Of a DNA stretch of 64,000 nt, positions 43,592 through 51,446 are shown piece after piece. Below the pieces are notes generated by a model. It was given only the letters and a program-made list of their open reading frames with translations, was not told where the DNA came from and did not search any database. Source of the DNA: Shewanella donghaensis (GTDB taxonomy: Bacteria; Pseudomonadota; Gammaproteobacteria; Enterobacterales; Shewanellaceae); NCBI RefSeq assembly GCF_007567505.1, contig NZ_CP041783.1:4774001-4838000 (forward strand). The letters run 5' to 3'. The first letter of the stretch is position 1, and each line of letters opens with the position of its first letter. The translations under genes and the position numbers were made by a program.

Positions 43592-43667
43592 TGGTATCCC
43601 CTAGGGGATTCGAACCCCTGTTACCGCCGTGAAAGGGCGGTGTCCTAGGCCTCTAGACGAAGGGGAC
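43592..43667 (-). tRNA. tRNA-Glu(UUC), copy 2
   Basis: Identical 76-nt gene, 182 bases from the copy at 43410 and 380 from the copy at 43212. Confidence 0.97.
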
Positions 43668-43789
43668 CCGGACTGCATTAGACTCTGCAAAGAGTGAGTA
43701 CTCATCAAATCCTGTAGGCTAAGATTCAACGCTTTAAATTTCAAACTACCAATTACTTAGTAATTTTTCTTCTCTTCGAAAAAAGAAGG

Positions 43790-43865
43790 TGGTATCCCCT
43801 AGGGGATTCGAACCCCTGTTACCGCCGTGAAAGGGCGGTGTCCTAGGCCTCTAGACGAAGGGGAC
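43790..43865 (-). tRNA. tRNA-Glu(UUC), copy 1
   Basis: Identical 76-nt gene. It is the first Glu copy after tRNA-Ala, and its leader (GCCTACAGGATTTAATGAG and onwards) is the same conserved leader seen before all other copies. Confidence 0.97.
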
Positions 43866-43946
43866 CCGGACTGCATTAGACTCTGCAAAGAGTGATTACT
43901 CATTAAATCCTGTAGGCTAAGATTTAACGCTTTAATTAAATAAAAT

Positions 43947-44022
43947 TGGTGGAGCTACACGGGATCGAACCGTGGACCTCTTCGCTGCCAGCGAAGCGCT
44001 CTCCCAGCTGAGCTATAGCCCC
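43947..44022 (-). tRNA. tRNA-Ala(GGC)
   Basis: The 76-nt gene has acceptor GGGGCTA, D-arm AGCTCAGCTGGGAGAGC, anticodon GGC in GCTGGCAGC, T-arm CGGTTCGATCCCG and encoded CCA. It is the first gene of the operon, followed by the tRNA-Glu copies. Confidence 0.97.
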
Positions 44023-44092
44023 TCAATATTACTTAATACATTTAAGCATGCTGCAATATAAATAATTGCATCGTGTCTCAACTGCGAGGCGC

Positions 44093-44121
44093 ATTCTATG
44101 CAGCATACCTAAAAGTGTCAA
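44093..44121 (-). promoter_or_regulatory. Sigma-70 promoter of the tRNA-Ala/Glu operon
   Basis: On the minus strand TTGACA (44121-44116) and TAGAAT (44098-44093) are 17 bases apart, followed by a GC-rich GCGCCTCGC discriminator typical of stringently controlled stable-RNA promoters. The -35 box starts only 9 bases after the gltX stop. Confidence 0.85.
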
Positions 44122-44130
44122 CTCGTTTTT

Positions 44131-45540
44131 TTAAGAATTTATTCTATCTGCTACAAATTCAATCGCTTTGGATATTCTTTGTTCGCAACGAGCCTTTCCA
44201 ATCAAAAATAAGGTTAAATCTACAGCAGGTGACATTCCGGCGCCTGTAACAGCTACACGTAAAGGCATTCCGACTTTACCCATACCAACTTCTAGTTCTG
44301 CTGCTGTATCTTCAATTGCTTGATGAATTGCTTCAACTGACCAATCAGATAATGCAGAAATCTTTTGTTGAATTAATTTAAGCGGTTCCATGGCAACACC
44401 ACGTAAATGCTTTTTAGCTGCGTTTTCATCAAAAGCTTCAAAATCTTCATAGAAGTATCGACTAGAAGCCGCTAACTCTTTTAATGTTTTCGCTCTTTCA
44501 GCAAGTGCAGTAACAACTTCAGGTAAAGCAGGGCCGTTTGAAGTATCAATTTTTTGATCATCCATATGCCACTGTAGATAAGAAGCAACATGTTCTGGAG
44601 CTGATTCTTTTATATAATGTTGGTTTAACCAATTAAGCTTGTCGGTATTAAAAGCTGAAGCAGCTTTGTTAATATCGTCAAGTTTGAATAATTGCTTCAT
44701 TTCATCCATTGAGAAAACTTCTTGATCGCCATGTGACCAACCAAGGCGAACTAAGTAATTCAATAATGCTTCAGGTAAATAACCATCATCACGATATTGC
44801 ATCACACCAACAGCGCCATGACGCTTAGATAATTTAGCGCCATCTTCACCGAGAATCATCGATACATGAGCATATTCAGGTACTGGAGCACCTAATGCTT
44901 TTAAGATATTAATCTGACGTGGGGTGTTATTGATGTGATCTTCACCACGAACAACACAAGTAATACCCATATCCCAATCATCAACAACTACACAGAAGTT
45001 ATAAGTTGGGGTACCTTCAGTACGGGCAATGATCAAATCATCTAAAGTATCGTTCGAGAATTCAATGCGACCACGAACGTGATCATTAAATACAACGCTA
45101 CCTTCAGTTGGGTTTTTAAAGCGAATAACGAAAGGCTCATCAGTATCTCGTGGTGCTAAGTTACGACAGCGGCCATCATATTTCTGAGCTTCACCGTTTG
45201 CAGCTTGTTCTTCACGCATTGCTTCAATACGATCGCGAGAGCAGTAACACTTATATGCGCTGCCTTGTTCTAACATCTGTGCAATGATTTCATTGTAACG
45301 ATCAAAACGTTTAGTTTGGTAATAAGGACCTTCATCCCAAGTTAGTCCTAACCATTCCATACCTTCTAAAATCGCAGCGCATGCTTCAGGTGTTGAACGT
45401 TCAATATCTGTATCTTCTACACGTAAAACAAACTCACCTTGGTTTGCTTTGGCATATAACCAAGAATAAAGTGCTGTACGAGCACCACCTACATGTAAAA
45501 AGCCTGTTGGGCTTGGGGCAAAACGCGTCTTAGTTGTCAT
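44131..45540 (-). CDS. gltX: Glutamyl-tRNA synthetase
   Basis: The 469-residue class I synthetase charges tRNA-Glu. It has the HIGH-type motif PSPTGFLHVGGARTALYSW at the N-terminus, the insertion with CYCSRDRIEAMREEQ, and the KMSKS-type KLSKRHGAVGV. Its length matches bacterial GltX. It lies directly upstream of a tRNA operon with eight copies of its own substrate on the same strand, so read-through could join them. The ribosome-binding site is weak. Confidence 0.96.
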   Translation of the reverse strand: MTTKTRFAPSPTGFLHVGGARTALYSWLYAKANQGEFVLRVEDTDIERSTPEACAAILEGMEWLGLTWDEGPYYQTKRFDRYNEIIAQMLEQGSAYKCYCSRDRIEAMREEQAANGEAQKYDGRCRNLAPRDTDEPFVIRFKNPTEGSVVFNDHVRGRIEFSNDTLDDLIIARTEGTPTYNFCVVVDDWDMGITCVVRGEDHINNTPRQINILKALGAPVPEYAHVSMILGEDGAKLSKRHGAVGVMQYRDDGYLPEALLNYLVRLGWSHGDQEVFSMDEMKQLFKLDDINKAASAFNTDKLNWLNQHYIKESAPEHVASYLQWHMDDQKIDTSNGPALPEVVTALAERAKTLKELAASSRYFYEDFEAFDENAAKKHLRGVAMEPLKLIQQKISALSDWSVEAIHQAIEDTAAELEVGMGKVGMPLRVAVTGAGMSPAVDLTLFLIGKARCEQRISKAIEFVADRINS

Positions 45541-45916
45541 AATGGGACACTAACCTATGCAAAAACGTCTATATATAGACAGATATAATAAAGTGGCCGA
45601 TATTCTATACCCAAACCACTACCTTATGCGAGTTCCACCCTTGATATTTTCATTCCTGTGAACCAGCCATTGACTATAGTCAATGACACTTAACATTGCG
45701 CAGTCAAATTAAGCTTGAAAATGAACAGTATTGATAGTCTTCTCACTAAGAGGCATTCATAAAGGCTGCGAGTGCAATATGTCGGGATTAATATTGTAGA
45801 GGTGATGTTTGTCAGCCAATTTGAGACTAATGCCAAGTAAAGGCGCCTCAAAGCGTCTAACAATCAACCAAGACGGCTGTTTTTAACGCGTCTGAACTTT
45901 TTTAATAAAAAAGTCG
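45541..45916. other. Intergenic region between gltX and the tRNA-Val operon
   Basis: This region of about 375 bases holds the gltX leader and upstream sequence of the tRNA-Val promoter. I see no open frame or strong hairpin. Confidence 0.4.
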
Positions 45917-45944
45917 TTGACAGTATTTCGTTGCTCCCTATAAT
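45917..45944 (+). promoter_or_regulatory. Sigma-70 promoter of the tRNA-Val operon
   Basis: Perfect TTGACA (45917-45922) and TATAAT (45939-45944) are separated by 16 bases. An A/T-rich upstream stretch and a GC-rich start region (CGGCCCC) fit a strong stable-RNA promoter. Confidence 0.9.
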
Positions 45945-45961
45945 ACGGCCCCACACAGCGA

Positions 45962-46037
45962 GGTCGATTAGCTCAGCTGGGAGAGCACCTCCCTTACAAG
46001 GAGGGGGTCATTGGTTCGAGCCCAATATCGACCACCA
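45962..46037 (+). tRNA. tRNA-Val(UAC), copy 1
   Basis: The 76-nt gene has acceptor GGTCGAT/ATCGACC, anticodon TAC within CTTACAAG, T-arm TTGGTTCGAGCCCAA and an encoded CCA. It starts 17 bases after the -10 box. Confidence 0.97.
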
Positions 46038-46078
46038 TTCTTTTTTTAGAGAATACTGTGTAAGTAAAAGAAAGCCCA

Positions 46079-46154
46079 GGTCGATTAGCTCAGCTGGGAG
46101 AGCACCTCCCTTACAAGGAGGGGGTCATTGGTTCGAGCCCAATATCGACCACCA
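46079..46154 (+). tRNA. tRNA-Val(UAC), copy 2
   Basis: Identical 76-nt gene, preceded by AAAGCCCA as are the later copies. Confidence 0.97.
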
Positions 46155-46197
46155 TTTCTTTTACAGAAAATGACGTGATAGAAACAAAGAAAGCCCA

Positions 46198-46273
46198 GGT
46201 CGATTAGCTCAGCTGGGAGAGCACCTCCCTTACAAGGAGGGGGTCATTGGTTCGAGCCCAATATCGACCACCA
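46198..46273 (+). tRNA. tRNA-Val(UAC), copy 3
   Basis: Identical 76-nt gene after a 43-base spacer. Confidence 0.97.
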
Positions 46274-46324
46274 TTTTCATTTTATAGAAAATGACGTGAG
46301 AGAAAGATAGAAAAGTAAGCCCCA

Positions 46325-46400
46325 GGTCGATTAGCTCAGCTGGGAGAGCACCTCCCTTACAAGGAGGGGGTCATTGGTTCGAGCCCAATATCGACCACCA
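46325..46400 (+). tRNA. tRNA-Val(UAC), copy 4
   Basis: Identical 76-nt gene after a 51-base spacer with one extra C in GCCCCAG. Confidence 0.97.
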
Positions 46401-46449
46401 TTTTCTTTTACAGAAAATGATGTGAGAGAAAGATAGAAAAGTAAGCCCA

Positions 46450-46525
46450 GGTCGATTAGCTCAGCTGGGAGAGCACCTCCCTTACAAGGAGGGGGTCATT
46501 GGTTCGAGCCCAATATCGACCACCA
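46450..46525 (+). tRNA. tRNA-Val(UAC), copy 5
   Basis: Identical 76-nt gene. From here the unit period is 125 bases. Confidence 0.97.
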
Positions 46526-46574
46526 TTTTCTTCTATAGAAAATGACGTGAGAGAAAGATAGAAAAGTAAGCCCA

Positions 46575-46650
46575 GGTCGATTAGCTCAGCTGGGAGAGCA
46601 CCTCCCTTACAAGGAGGGGGTCATTGGTTCGAGCCCAATATCGACCACCA
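46575..46650 (+). tRNA. tRNA-Val(UAC), copy 6
   Basis: Identical gene, and the spacer before it matches the one before copy 7. Confidence 0.97.
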
Positions 46651-46699
46651 TTTTCTTCTATAGAAAATGACGTGAGAGAAAGATAGAAAAGTAAGCCCA

Positions 46700-46775
46700 G
46701 GTCGATTAGCTCAGCTGGGAGAGCACCTCCCTTACAAGGAGGGGGTCATTGGTTCGAGCCCAATATCGACCACCA
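46700..46775 (+). tRNA. tRNA-Val(UAC), copy 7
   Basis: Last identical gene of the array. No clear T-run terminator follows within 60 bases. Confidence 0.97.
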
Positions 46776-46797
46776 TATTTCCTCGTTTTATACTTTC

Positions 46798-46833
46798 AAA
46801 AAACCTCAAAACCTCAAAACCTCAAAACCTCAG
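46798..46833. repeat. Short AAACCTCA tandem repeat
   Basis: Four head-to-tail copies of the 8-bp unit AACCTCAA follow the tRNA-Val array. Confidence 0.85.
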
Positions 46834-46970
46834 TTAACACGCTAATTCAACATCTTCATTTCACATTTCTAAATAAACATTGCTTATACTTGTGAACATT
46901 TCCTATGTGTCTTGATTAATCTCACTATAAAAGCCAACAGTTCCTAAAATTACTTGTTAGAAAGACATAA

Positions 46971-47011
46971 AAAACGCCCAGTTTTGATAGTCATCAAAAT
47001 GAGCGTCTTAA
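46971..47011 (-). terminator. Terminator of the ABC transporter gene
   Basis: On the minus strand an imperfect stem (GACGCTCATTTTGAT with ATCAAAACTGGGCGTT) is followed by a T run, 54 bases past the stop. Confidence 0.75.
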
Positions 47012-47063
47012 TAACAGTTACAACAGCTGTTGGAATAAACAGTGCGTTAACTATGGTTGACCC

Positions 47064-48893
47064 TTAATCAATCCCCAAGAACCCCCCTGTTTGATGAGAC
47101 CAAAGCTGGGCGTATATTCCACCAAACTGAATCAATTCTTGATGACTTCCTTGTTCCACTATTTGCCCTTTATCGATAACAATCAGTCTGTCCATTGCTG
47201 CAATGGTTGATAATCGATGCGCAATAGCAATAACCGTTTTACCTTCCATTAGTTCATATAGACTTTCTTGGATGGCAGCTTCTACTTCAGAATCTAATGC
47301 AGAGGTTGCTTCATCTAAAAGTAAAATAGGGGCATTCTTTAACAATACGCGTGCAATCGCGATACGTTGTCTTTGGCCGCCAGAGAGTTTTACACCGCGT
47401 TCGCCGACTTGAGCATCTAATCCGGTATTGCCAAATGGATCGGATAAATCATTAATAAACTCTACCGCTTGGGCTTGTTCAATAGCAGCTTGAAGCTGTT
47501 GCTCTGAAGCATTTGGATCGCCATAGAGAATATTTTCACGAATCGAGCGATGCAGTAACGAGGTATCTTGCGTCACCATGCCAATCTTTGCACGTAACGA
47601 ATCTTGGGTAACGTCAGTGATGATTTGATCATCAATACTAACATGACCTTTTTCAACATCGTGAAAGCGCATTAATAAGTTCACTAAGGTTGATTTACCC
47701 GCTCCAGAGCGACCCACTAAACCGACTTTTTCTCCGGCTTTGATGTTTAAATTTAGGTCGCTAATCACGCCAGATTTTTCACCATAATGAAAACTGACAT
47801 CATTAAAATCAATCTTACCTTTACTGACAATAATATCCTTTGCGCCGGGTTTATCTTCAATCTCGATAGGCTTAGATAAGGTATTCATGCCATCGGTAAC
47901 GGTACCAATATTCTCAAATAGTGAGCTTATCTCCCACATGATCCATTGGGACATACCATTTAGACGCAAGGCCAAGCTCACGGCAATGGCAATAGCACCA
48001 ACGGTTATCGCGTTATCAGCCCATAACCAAATCGACACAGCAGTAATAGTAAATGCCAGCATGTAGTTAATGGTTTGCACCAATACATTGATGATAGTCA
48101 CTAAACGCATTTGCCCATAAACAGTTTTAAGAAACCTCATCATGCTGTTTTGAGCATATTCGGCTTCTTGCTTTGTATGTGAGAACAACTTAACCGTGGC
48201 TATATTGGTGTAGCTGTCGACAATTCTACCAGTCATTGATGAGCGAGCATCAGCTTGCTCGGCAGAAATGGCTTTAAGTTTAGGCACAAGTTTCCACTGA
48301 ATGGCGATATAAGCGAATAACCATACCAACATAGGTAACATTAAGCGCACGTCAGCACTGGCTATCATGACTAACATTGAAGTGAAATAGATGATGATGT
48401 ACATCAATACATCTAATAGTTTCATCACTGTTTCACGCACAGCTAATGATGTTTGCATGACTTTAGTGGCTATTCGGCCTGCAAAGTCATCTTGATAAAA
48501 TGAAATACTTTGCTTGAGTAAATATCGGTGTGCTTGCCACCTGATAGCCATTGGATAGTTACCCAGTAAAGTTTGATGCACTACAGCGGCATGCAGAGCG
48601 ACTAGCAATGGAATGATTACCAGTACGGTGACAGACATGGCAATTAATGTAGTGCCTTCATCTTGCATCAATGTTTCAGGGTTTTTAGTGACTAGCCAGT
48701 CAACTAGTTTGCCCATAAAACCAAATAGTGACACTTCCAAAATGGCTAATGTAGCAGTCAAAATTGACATAATAATTAAGTGCTTTTCAAACCCGCGGGT
48801 GTAATGGCGGCAAAAAGCGTAAACGCCCTTAGGGGCTTGGGACGGCTCTTCTTGGGGCAAGGGGTTAGTTAGGGATTCAAAGAATTTAAACAT
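47064..48893 (-). CDS. ABC transporter, fused permease and ATPase (exporter half-transporter)
   Basis: The 609-residue protein has six predicted membrane helices in the first 330 residues and a C-terminal nucleotide-binding domain. The ATPase shows Walker A GLVGRSGAGKSTLVNLL, signature VKLSGGQRQRIAIAR, Walker B ILLLDEATSALD and the H-loop IAHRLSTI. It should act as a homodimeric lipid, drug or peptide exporter of the MsbA/multidrug type. It is transcribed alone. The substrate cannot be told. Confidence 0.88.
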   Translation of the reverse strand: MFKFFESLTNPLPQEEPSQAPKGVYAFCRHYTRGFEKHLIIMSILTATLAILEVSLFGFMGKLVDWLVTKNPETLMQDEGTTLIAMSVTVLVIIPLLVALHAAVVHQTLLGNYPMAIRWQAHRYLLKQSISFYQDDFAGRIATKVMQTSLAVRETVMKLLDVLMYIIIYFTSMLVMIASADVRLMLPMLVWLFAYIAIQWKLVPKLKAISAEQADARSSMTGRIVDSYTNIATVKLFSHTKQEAEYAQNSMMRFLKTVYGQMRLVTIINVLVQTINYMLAFTITAVSIWLWADNAITVGAIAIAVSLALRLNGMSQWIMWEISSLFENIGTVTDGMNTLSKPIEIEDKPGAKDIIVSKGKIDFNDVSFHYGEKSGVISDLNLNIKAGEKVGLVGRSGAGKSTLVNLLMRFHDVEKGHVSIDDQIITDVTQDSLRAKIGMVTQDTSLLHRSIRENILYGDPNASEQQLQAAIEQAQAVEFINDLSDPFGNTGLDAQVGERGVKLSGGQRQRIAIARVLLKNAPILLLDEATSALDSEVEAAIQESLYELMEGKTVIAIAHRLSTIAAMDRLIVIDKGQIVEQGSHQELIQFGGIYAQLWSHQTGGFLGID

Positions 48894-49127
48894 CTATCTC
48901 TCAATTTCAGAAACATACAAGGGCAAGATAATTAAAGGATACCTTAACTAACCAATAACTTGTTAGTTAAGTGTTGGATCTCTGTCGTCAAATATTGTGA
49001 GCTAATGTTTAGGTTGATTAGGTATTAAGTTCCGTTTTCCGCTAGTGAGCTGAGTTAATATTGGTTAGAGTGACAACATCATTTTAGACGTTGCGAATTT
49101 GCAGCTTTAATTAAGGCCACAGACACT

Positions 49128-50684
49128 ATGCAGATAAAATCACTCGAACTATTGGGTATTGCATCAGAGCCAGGCTCTGAACTCTGCAATATACCTGGTG
49201 ATGTTTGCCGTCAAGCAAGGCTAAGTCGTGATGCTCGTTTTGATGGCCGTTTTTTTACCGGTGTTTTAACAACAGGCATTTATTGTCGTTCAATTTGCCC
49301 TGCAACTGCCCCTAAAGAGCAAAATGTCCGATACTTCGATTCTGCAATTAAAGCAGCTCAGGCAGGACTTAGGCCTTGTTTACGTTGCCGCCCAGACAGT
49401 GCACCGGATTCTAATGCATGGAAGGGGACTCAAACGAGTTTGCATCGCGCAATAAAGATGATTGATAACGGCTGTTTAACCGGTGAAAATGCCGAAACAT
49501 TAACCTCATTATCACAGCGACTGGGTATTACTAGTCGTTACTTAAGCCAACTATTTAACAGCCAGTTAGGGACTTCGCCAAAGAAGTACGCCATATATCG
49601 TCAATTGATGTTTGCCAAGCAGCTTTTACATCAAACAAACTTACCCATAACTGATGTGGCATTGGCTGCAGGATTTAACAGCATCAGGCGATTTAATGAA
49701 GTTTTTATGGAACAATTACAATTGACTCCGACACAATTGAGACGAAATACCAGTAAGACTCATACTGACGATGATTCAGGAAATGGTATCAGTTTGTTGT
49801 TAGATTATAGGCCGCCGTTTAATTGGGCTAAGCAATGGGCTTTTTATAAGCTTAGATCCGTTGAAGGCATGGAGTGGCTTGATCAACACACACAATCCTA
49901 TGGTCGAAGCTTTGAATTAACGATTGGACAGCAACAAGTGAGAGGCATTATTGATGTGCTGCCCGTTAAAGGGAAACATCAGTTATCACTGACGGTGCAG
50001 TTTGAGAAAACGGAGCACTTAAACCATCTACATTATGTTGTTCTGTTTGTGCGAAAGCTGTTCGATTTAGATGCTGATATGGAGGTTATTCATCAATCAT
50101 TCACATCACTTGTCGCTATGGGGTTAACACCTACAGAAGGGTTAAGAATTCCTGCCACTGCATCGGTATTTGAAGCTGGATGCCGAGCGGTACTTGGTCA
50201 ACAGGTTAGCGTGGTTCAAGCCAGCAAACTGCTTAATACACTGGTTAAACACTATGGTGAAACAATAACACTCGCTGGCCGTGAAATTATGTTTTTCCCG
50301 ACACCTCAAGCAGTAGCTGATGCGGGTTTAGCAGAGTTTAAAATGCCAGGTTCACGAAAAGCGGCATTGAATTTACTTGGGCAGTTTGTGGCTGATAATC
50401 CCGATGCTGAACCTGATGCCTGGATAAGTGTGAAGGGGATTGGTCCTTGGACTATTGCATATGCTCGGATGCGAGGCCAAAGTGACCCCGATGTTTTTTT
50501 AAGTGGTGATTTAGTGATTAAAAATCGCTTGAAAGCTTTACGCCGTAAAAATGGGCTGACGGTTGAGGATACTAAAGAGTTCACCAACAAAGAGTATCAA
50601 CAGTTTTGTGATGAAATCGCTAAGCAAGTGAGTCCATGGGGCAGCTATTTAACCTTTCAATTATGGAATAATGATGAAAATTAA
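49128..50684 (+). CDS. AdaA-AlkA fusion: methylphosphotriester-sensing regulator and DNA-3-methyladenine glycosylase
   Basis: The 518-residue protein joins three parts. The Ada-type zinc domain (FFTGVLTTGIYCRSICPA and LRPCLRCRPD, four Cys) accepts methyl groups from phosphotriesters. An AraC helix-turn-helix follows (LTSLSQRLGITSRYLSQLF and ITDVALAAGFNSIRRFNEVF), then an AlkA-type HhH-GPD glycosylase (AGCRAVLGQQVSVVQASKLL, then VKGIGPWTIAYARMRG with the downstream catalytic Asp in DVFLSGDLVIK). It would sense alkylation damage, activate its own operon and excise alkylated bases. The following Ogt gene overlaps it by 14 bases. Confidence 0.9.
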   Translation: MQIKSLELLGIASEPGSELCNIPGDVCRQARLSRDARFDGRFFTGVLTTGIYCRSICPATAPKEQNVRYFDSAIKAAQAGLRPCLRCRPDSAPDSNAWKGTQTSLHRAIKMIDNGCLTGENAETLTSLSQRLGITSRYLSQLFNSQLGTSPKKYAIYRQLMFAKQLLHQTNLPITDVALAAGFNSIRRFNEVFMEQLQLTPTQLRRNTSKTHTDDDSGNGISLLLDYRPPFNWAKQWAFYKLRSVEGMEWLDQHTQSYGRSFELTIGQQQVRGIIDVLPVKGKHQLSLTVQFEKTEHLNHLHYVVLFVRKLFDLDADMEVIHQSFTSLVAMGLTPTEGLRIPATASVFEAGCRAVLGQQVSVVQASKLLNTLVKHYGETITLAGREIMFFPTPQAVADAGLAEFKMPGSRKAALNLLGQFVADNPDAEPDAWISVKGIGPWTIAYARMRGQSDPDVFLSGDLVIKNRLKALRRKNGLTVEDTKEFTNKEYQQFCDEIAKQVSPWGSYLTFQLWNNDEN

Positions 50685-51192
50685 TAATCAAAAACCAATT
50701 TATCAGCAAATCGAACTCAGCCCTGTTGGTTATTTGAAACTTCAAGCTTCAAAGCTAGGCCTGACACACTTGCAAGTGATCAATGACGTTGATGCCGATA
50801 GCATTAACGACACTCACGACGCTAGTGCTAGCTCAATCACGCAAGCTAAAAAGCATGTACAGCAAGCCATCACTGAGCTAAATGAGTACTTTGCTGGCAA
50901 GCGCCAACATTTTGAAGTCACACTGGCGGCAACGGGGACGGTTTTCCAACATGAAGTTTGGCAAGCGCTAAGGGAGCTTCCATTTGGCGAAGTATGTAGT
51001 TATGGGGATATAGCCAATAACATTAATCGACCCAAAGCCGTTCGAGCTGTTGGTGCTGCAAACGGCGCTAACCCCATAGCGATTATCGTGCCGTGTCATC
51101 GGGTTATTGGTAAAAATGGCACTTTAACGGGTTATGCTTATGGCTTAAAAATGAAACAGGATTTGTTATCTCTAGAGTCGAGTGACTCTTAA
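50671..51192 (+). CDS. ogt: Methylated-DNA-protein cysteine methyltransferase
   Basis: The 173-residue protein removes methyl groups from O6-methylguanine onto its own cysteine. The active site is IIVPCHRVIGKNG with the acceptor Cys, preceded by the DNA-binding helix GDIANNINRPKAVRAVGAANGANP. The C-terminal GYAYGLKMKQDLLSLE is standard. Its start lies within the end of the AdaA-AlkA gene, so the two are co-translated as an adaptive-response unit. Confidence 0.92.
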   Translation: MMKINNQKPIYQQIELSPVGYLKLQASKLGLTHLQVINDVDADSINDTHDASASSITQAKKHVQQAITELNEYFAGKRQHFEVTLAATGTVFQHEVWQALRELPFGEVCSYGDIANNINRPKAVRAVGAANGANPIAIIVPCHRVIGKNGTLTGYAYGLKMKQDLLSLESSDS

Positions 51193-51446
51193 TCTTAGTA
51201 TAGAACCACAGGCTAAAAGTTTTAATGTGATTTATATCGGGCTACGATTAAGCATCGTGGTAACGATCATATTAAGGGTTATATGAAGGAGAATACCAAG
51301 GGTTATAGAAGCTTAACTGAGAAGATGTTTGTACTTATTTGTTAATAAGTATAGTAATTAACCATTGCTTGCTCTATTTCGCTAACTTAAGCGTGATAAA
51401 TACGCTAAAATAGCTGGCTATACCTTATTTTGAGCGCCTTAAATTA

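Larger units (their letters stand above)
42319..43930 (-). repeat. Tandem array of a 380-bp two-tRNA unit
   Basis: tRNA-Glu start positions alternate by 198 and 182 bases, so copies two apart are exactly 380 bases apart (42319/42699, 42517/42897, 43212/43592, 43410/43790). Two spacer types alternate. Each shares a common leader of about 65 bases (TAGCCTACAGGATTT through CTTTGCAGAGTCTAATGCAG) before the tRNA but has a different 3' part. The only irregular interval, 315 bases, contains the broken copy. Confidence 0.9.

Noticed and set aside
42319..43865. CRISPR-like regular repeats
   Set aside because: The repeats are 76-nt tRNA genes with full cloverleafs, and the spacers are alternating copies of two sequences, not unique spacers.
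45931..46173. 80-codon open frame over the first tRNA-Val genes
   Set aside because: It is a translation of two tRNA genes, shown by the repeated RSISSAGRAPPLQGG segment.
42160..46830. Integrated element or prophage at the tRNA arrays
   Set aside because: No integrase, no phage genes and no partial tRNA 3' end typical of an attachment site. The broken tRNA keeps the 5' part, the wrong end for an att remnant.
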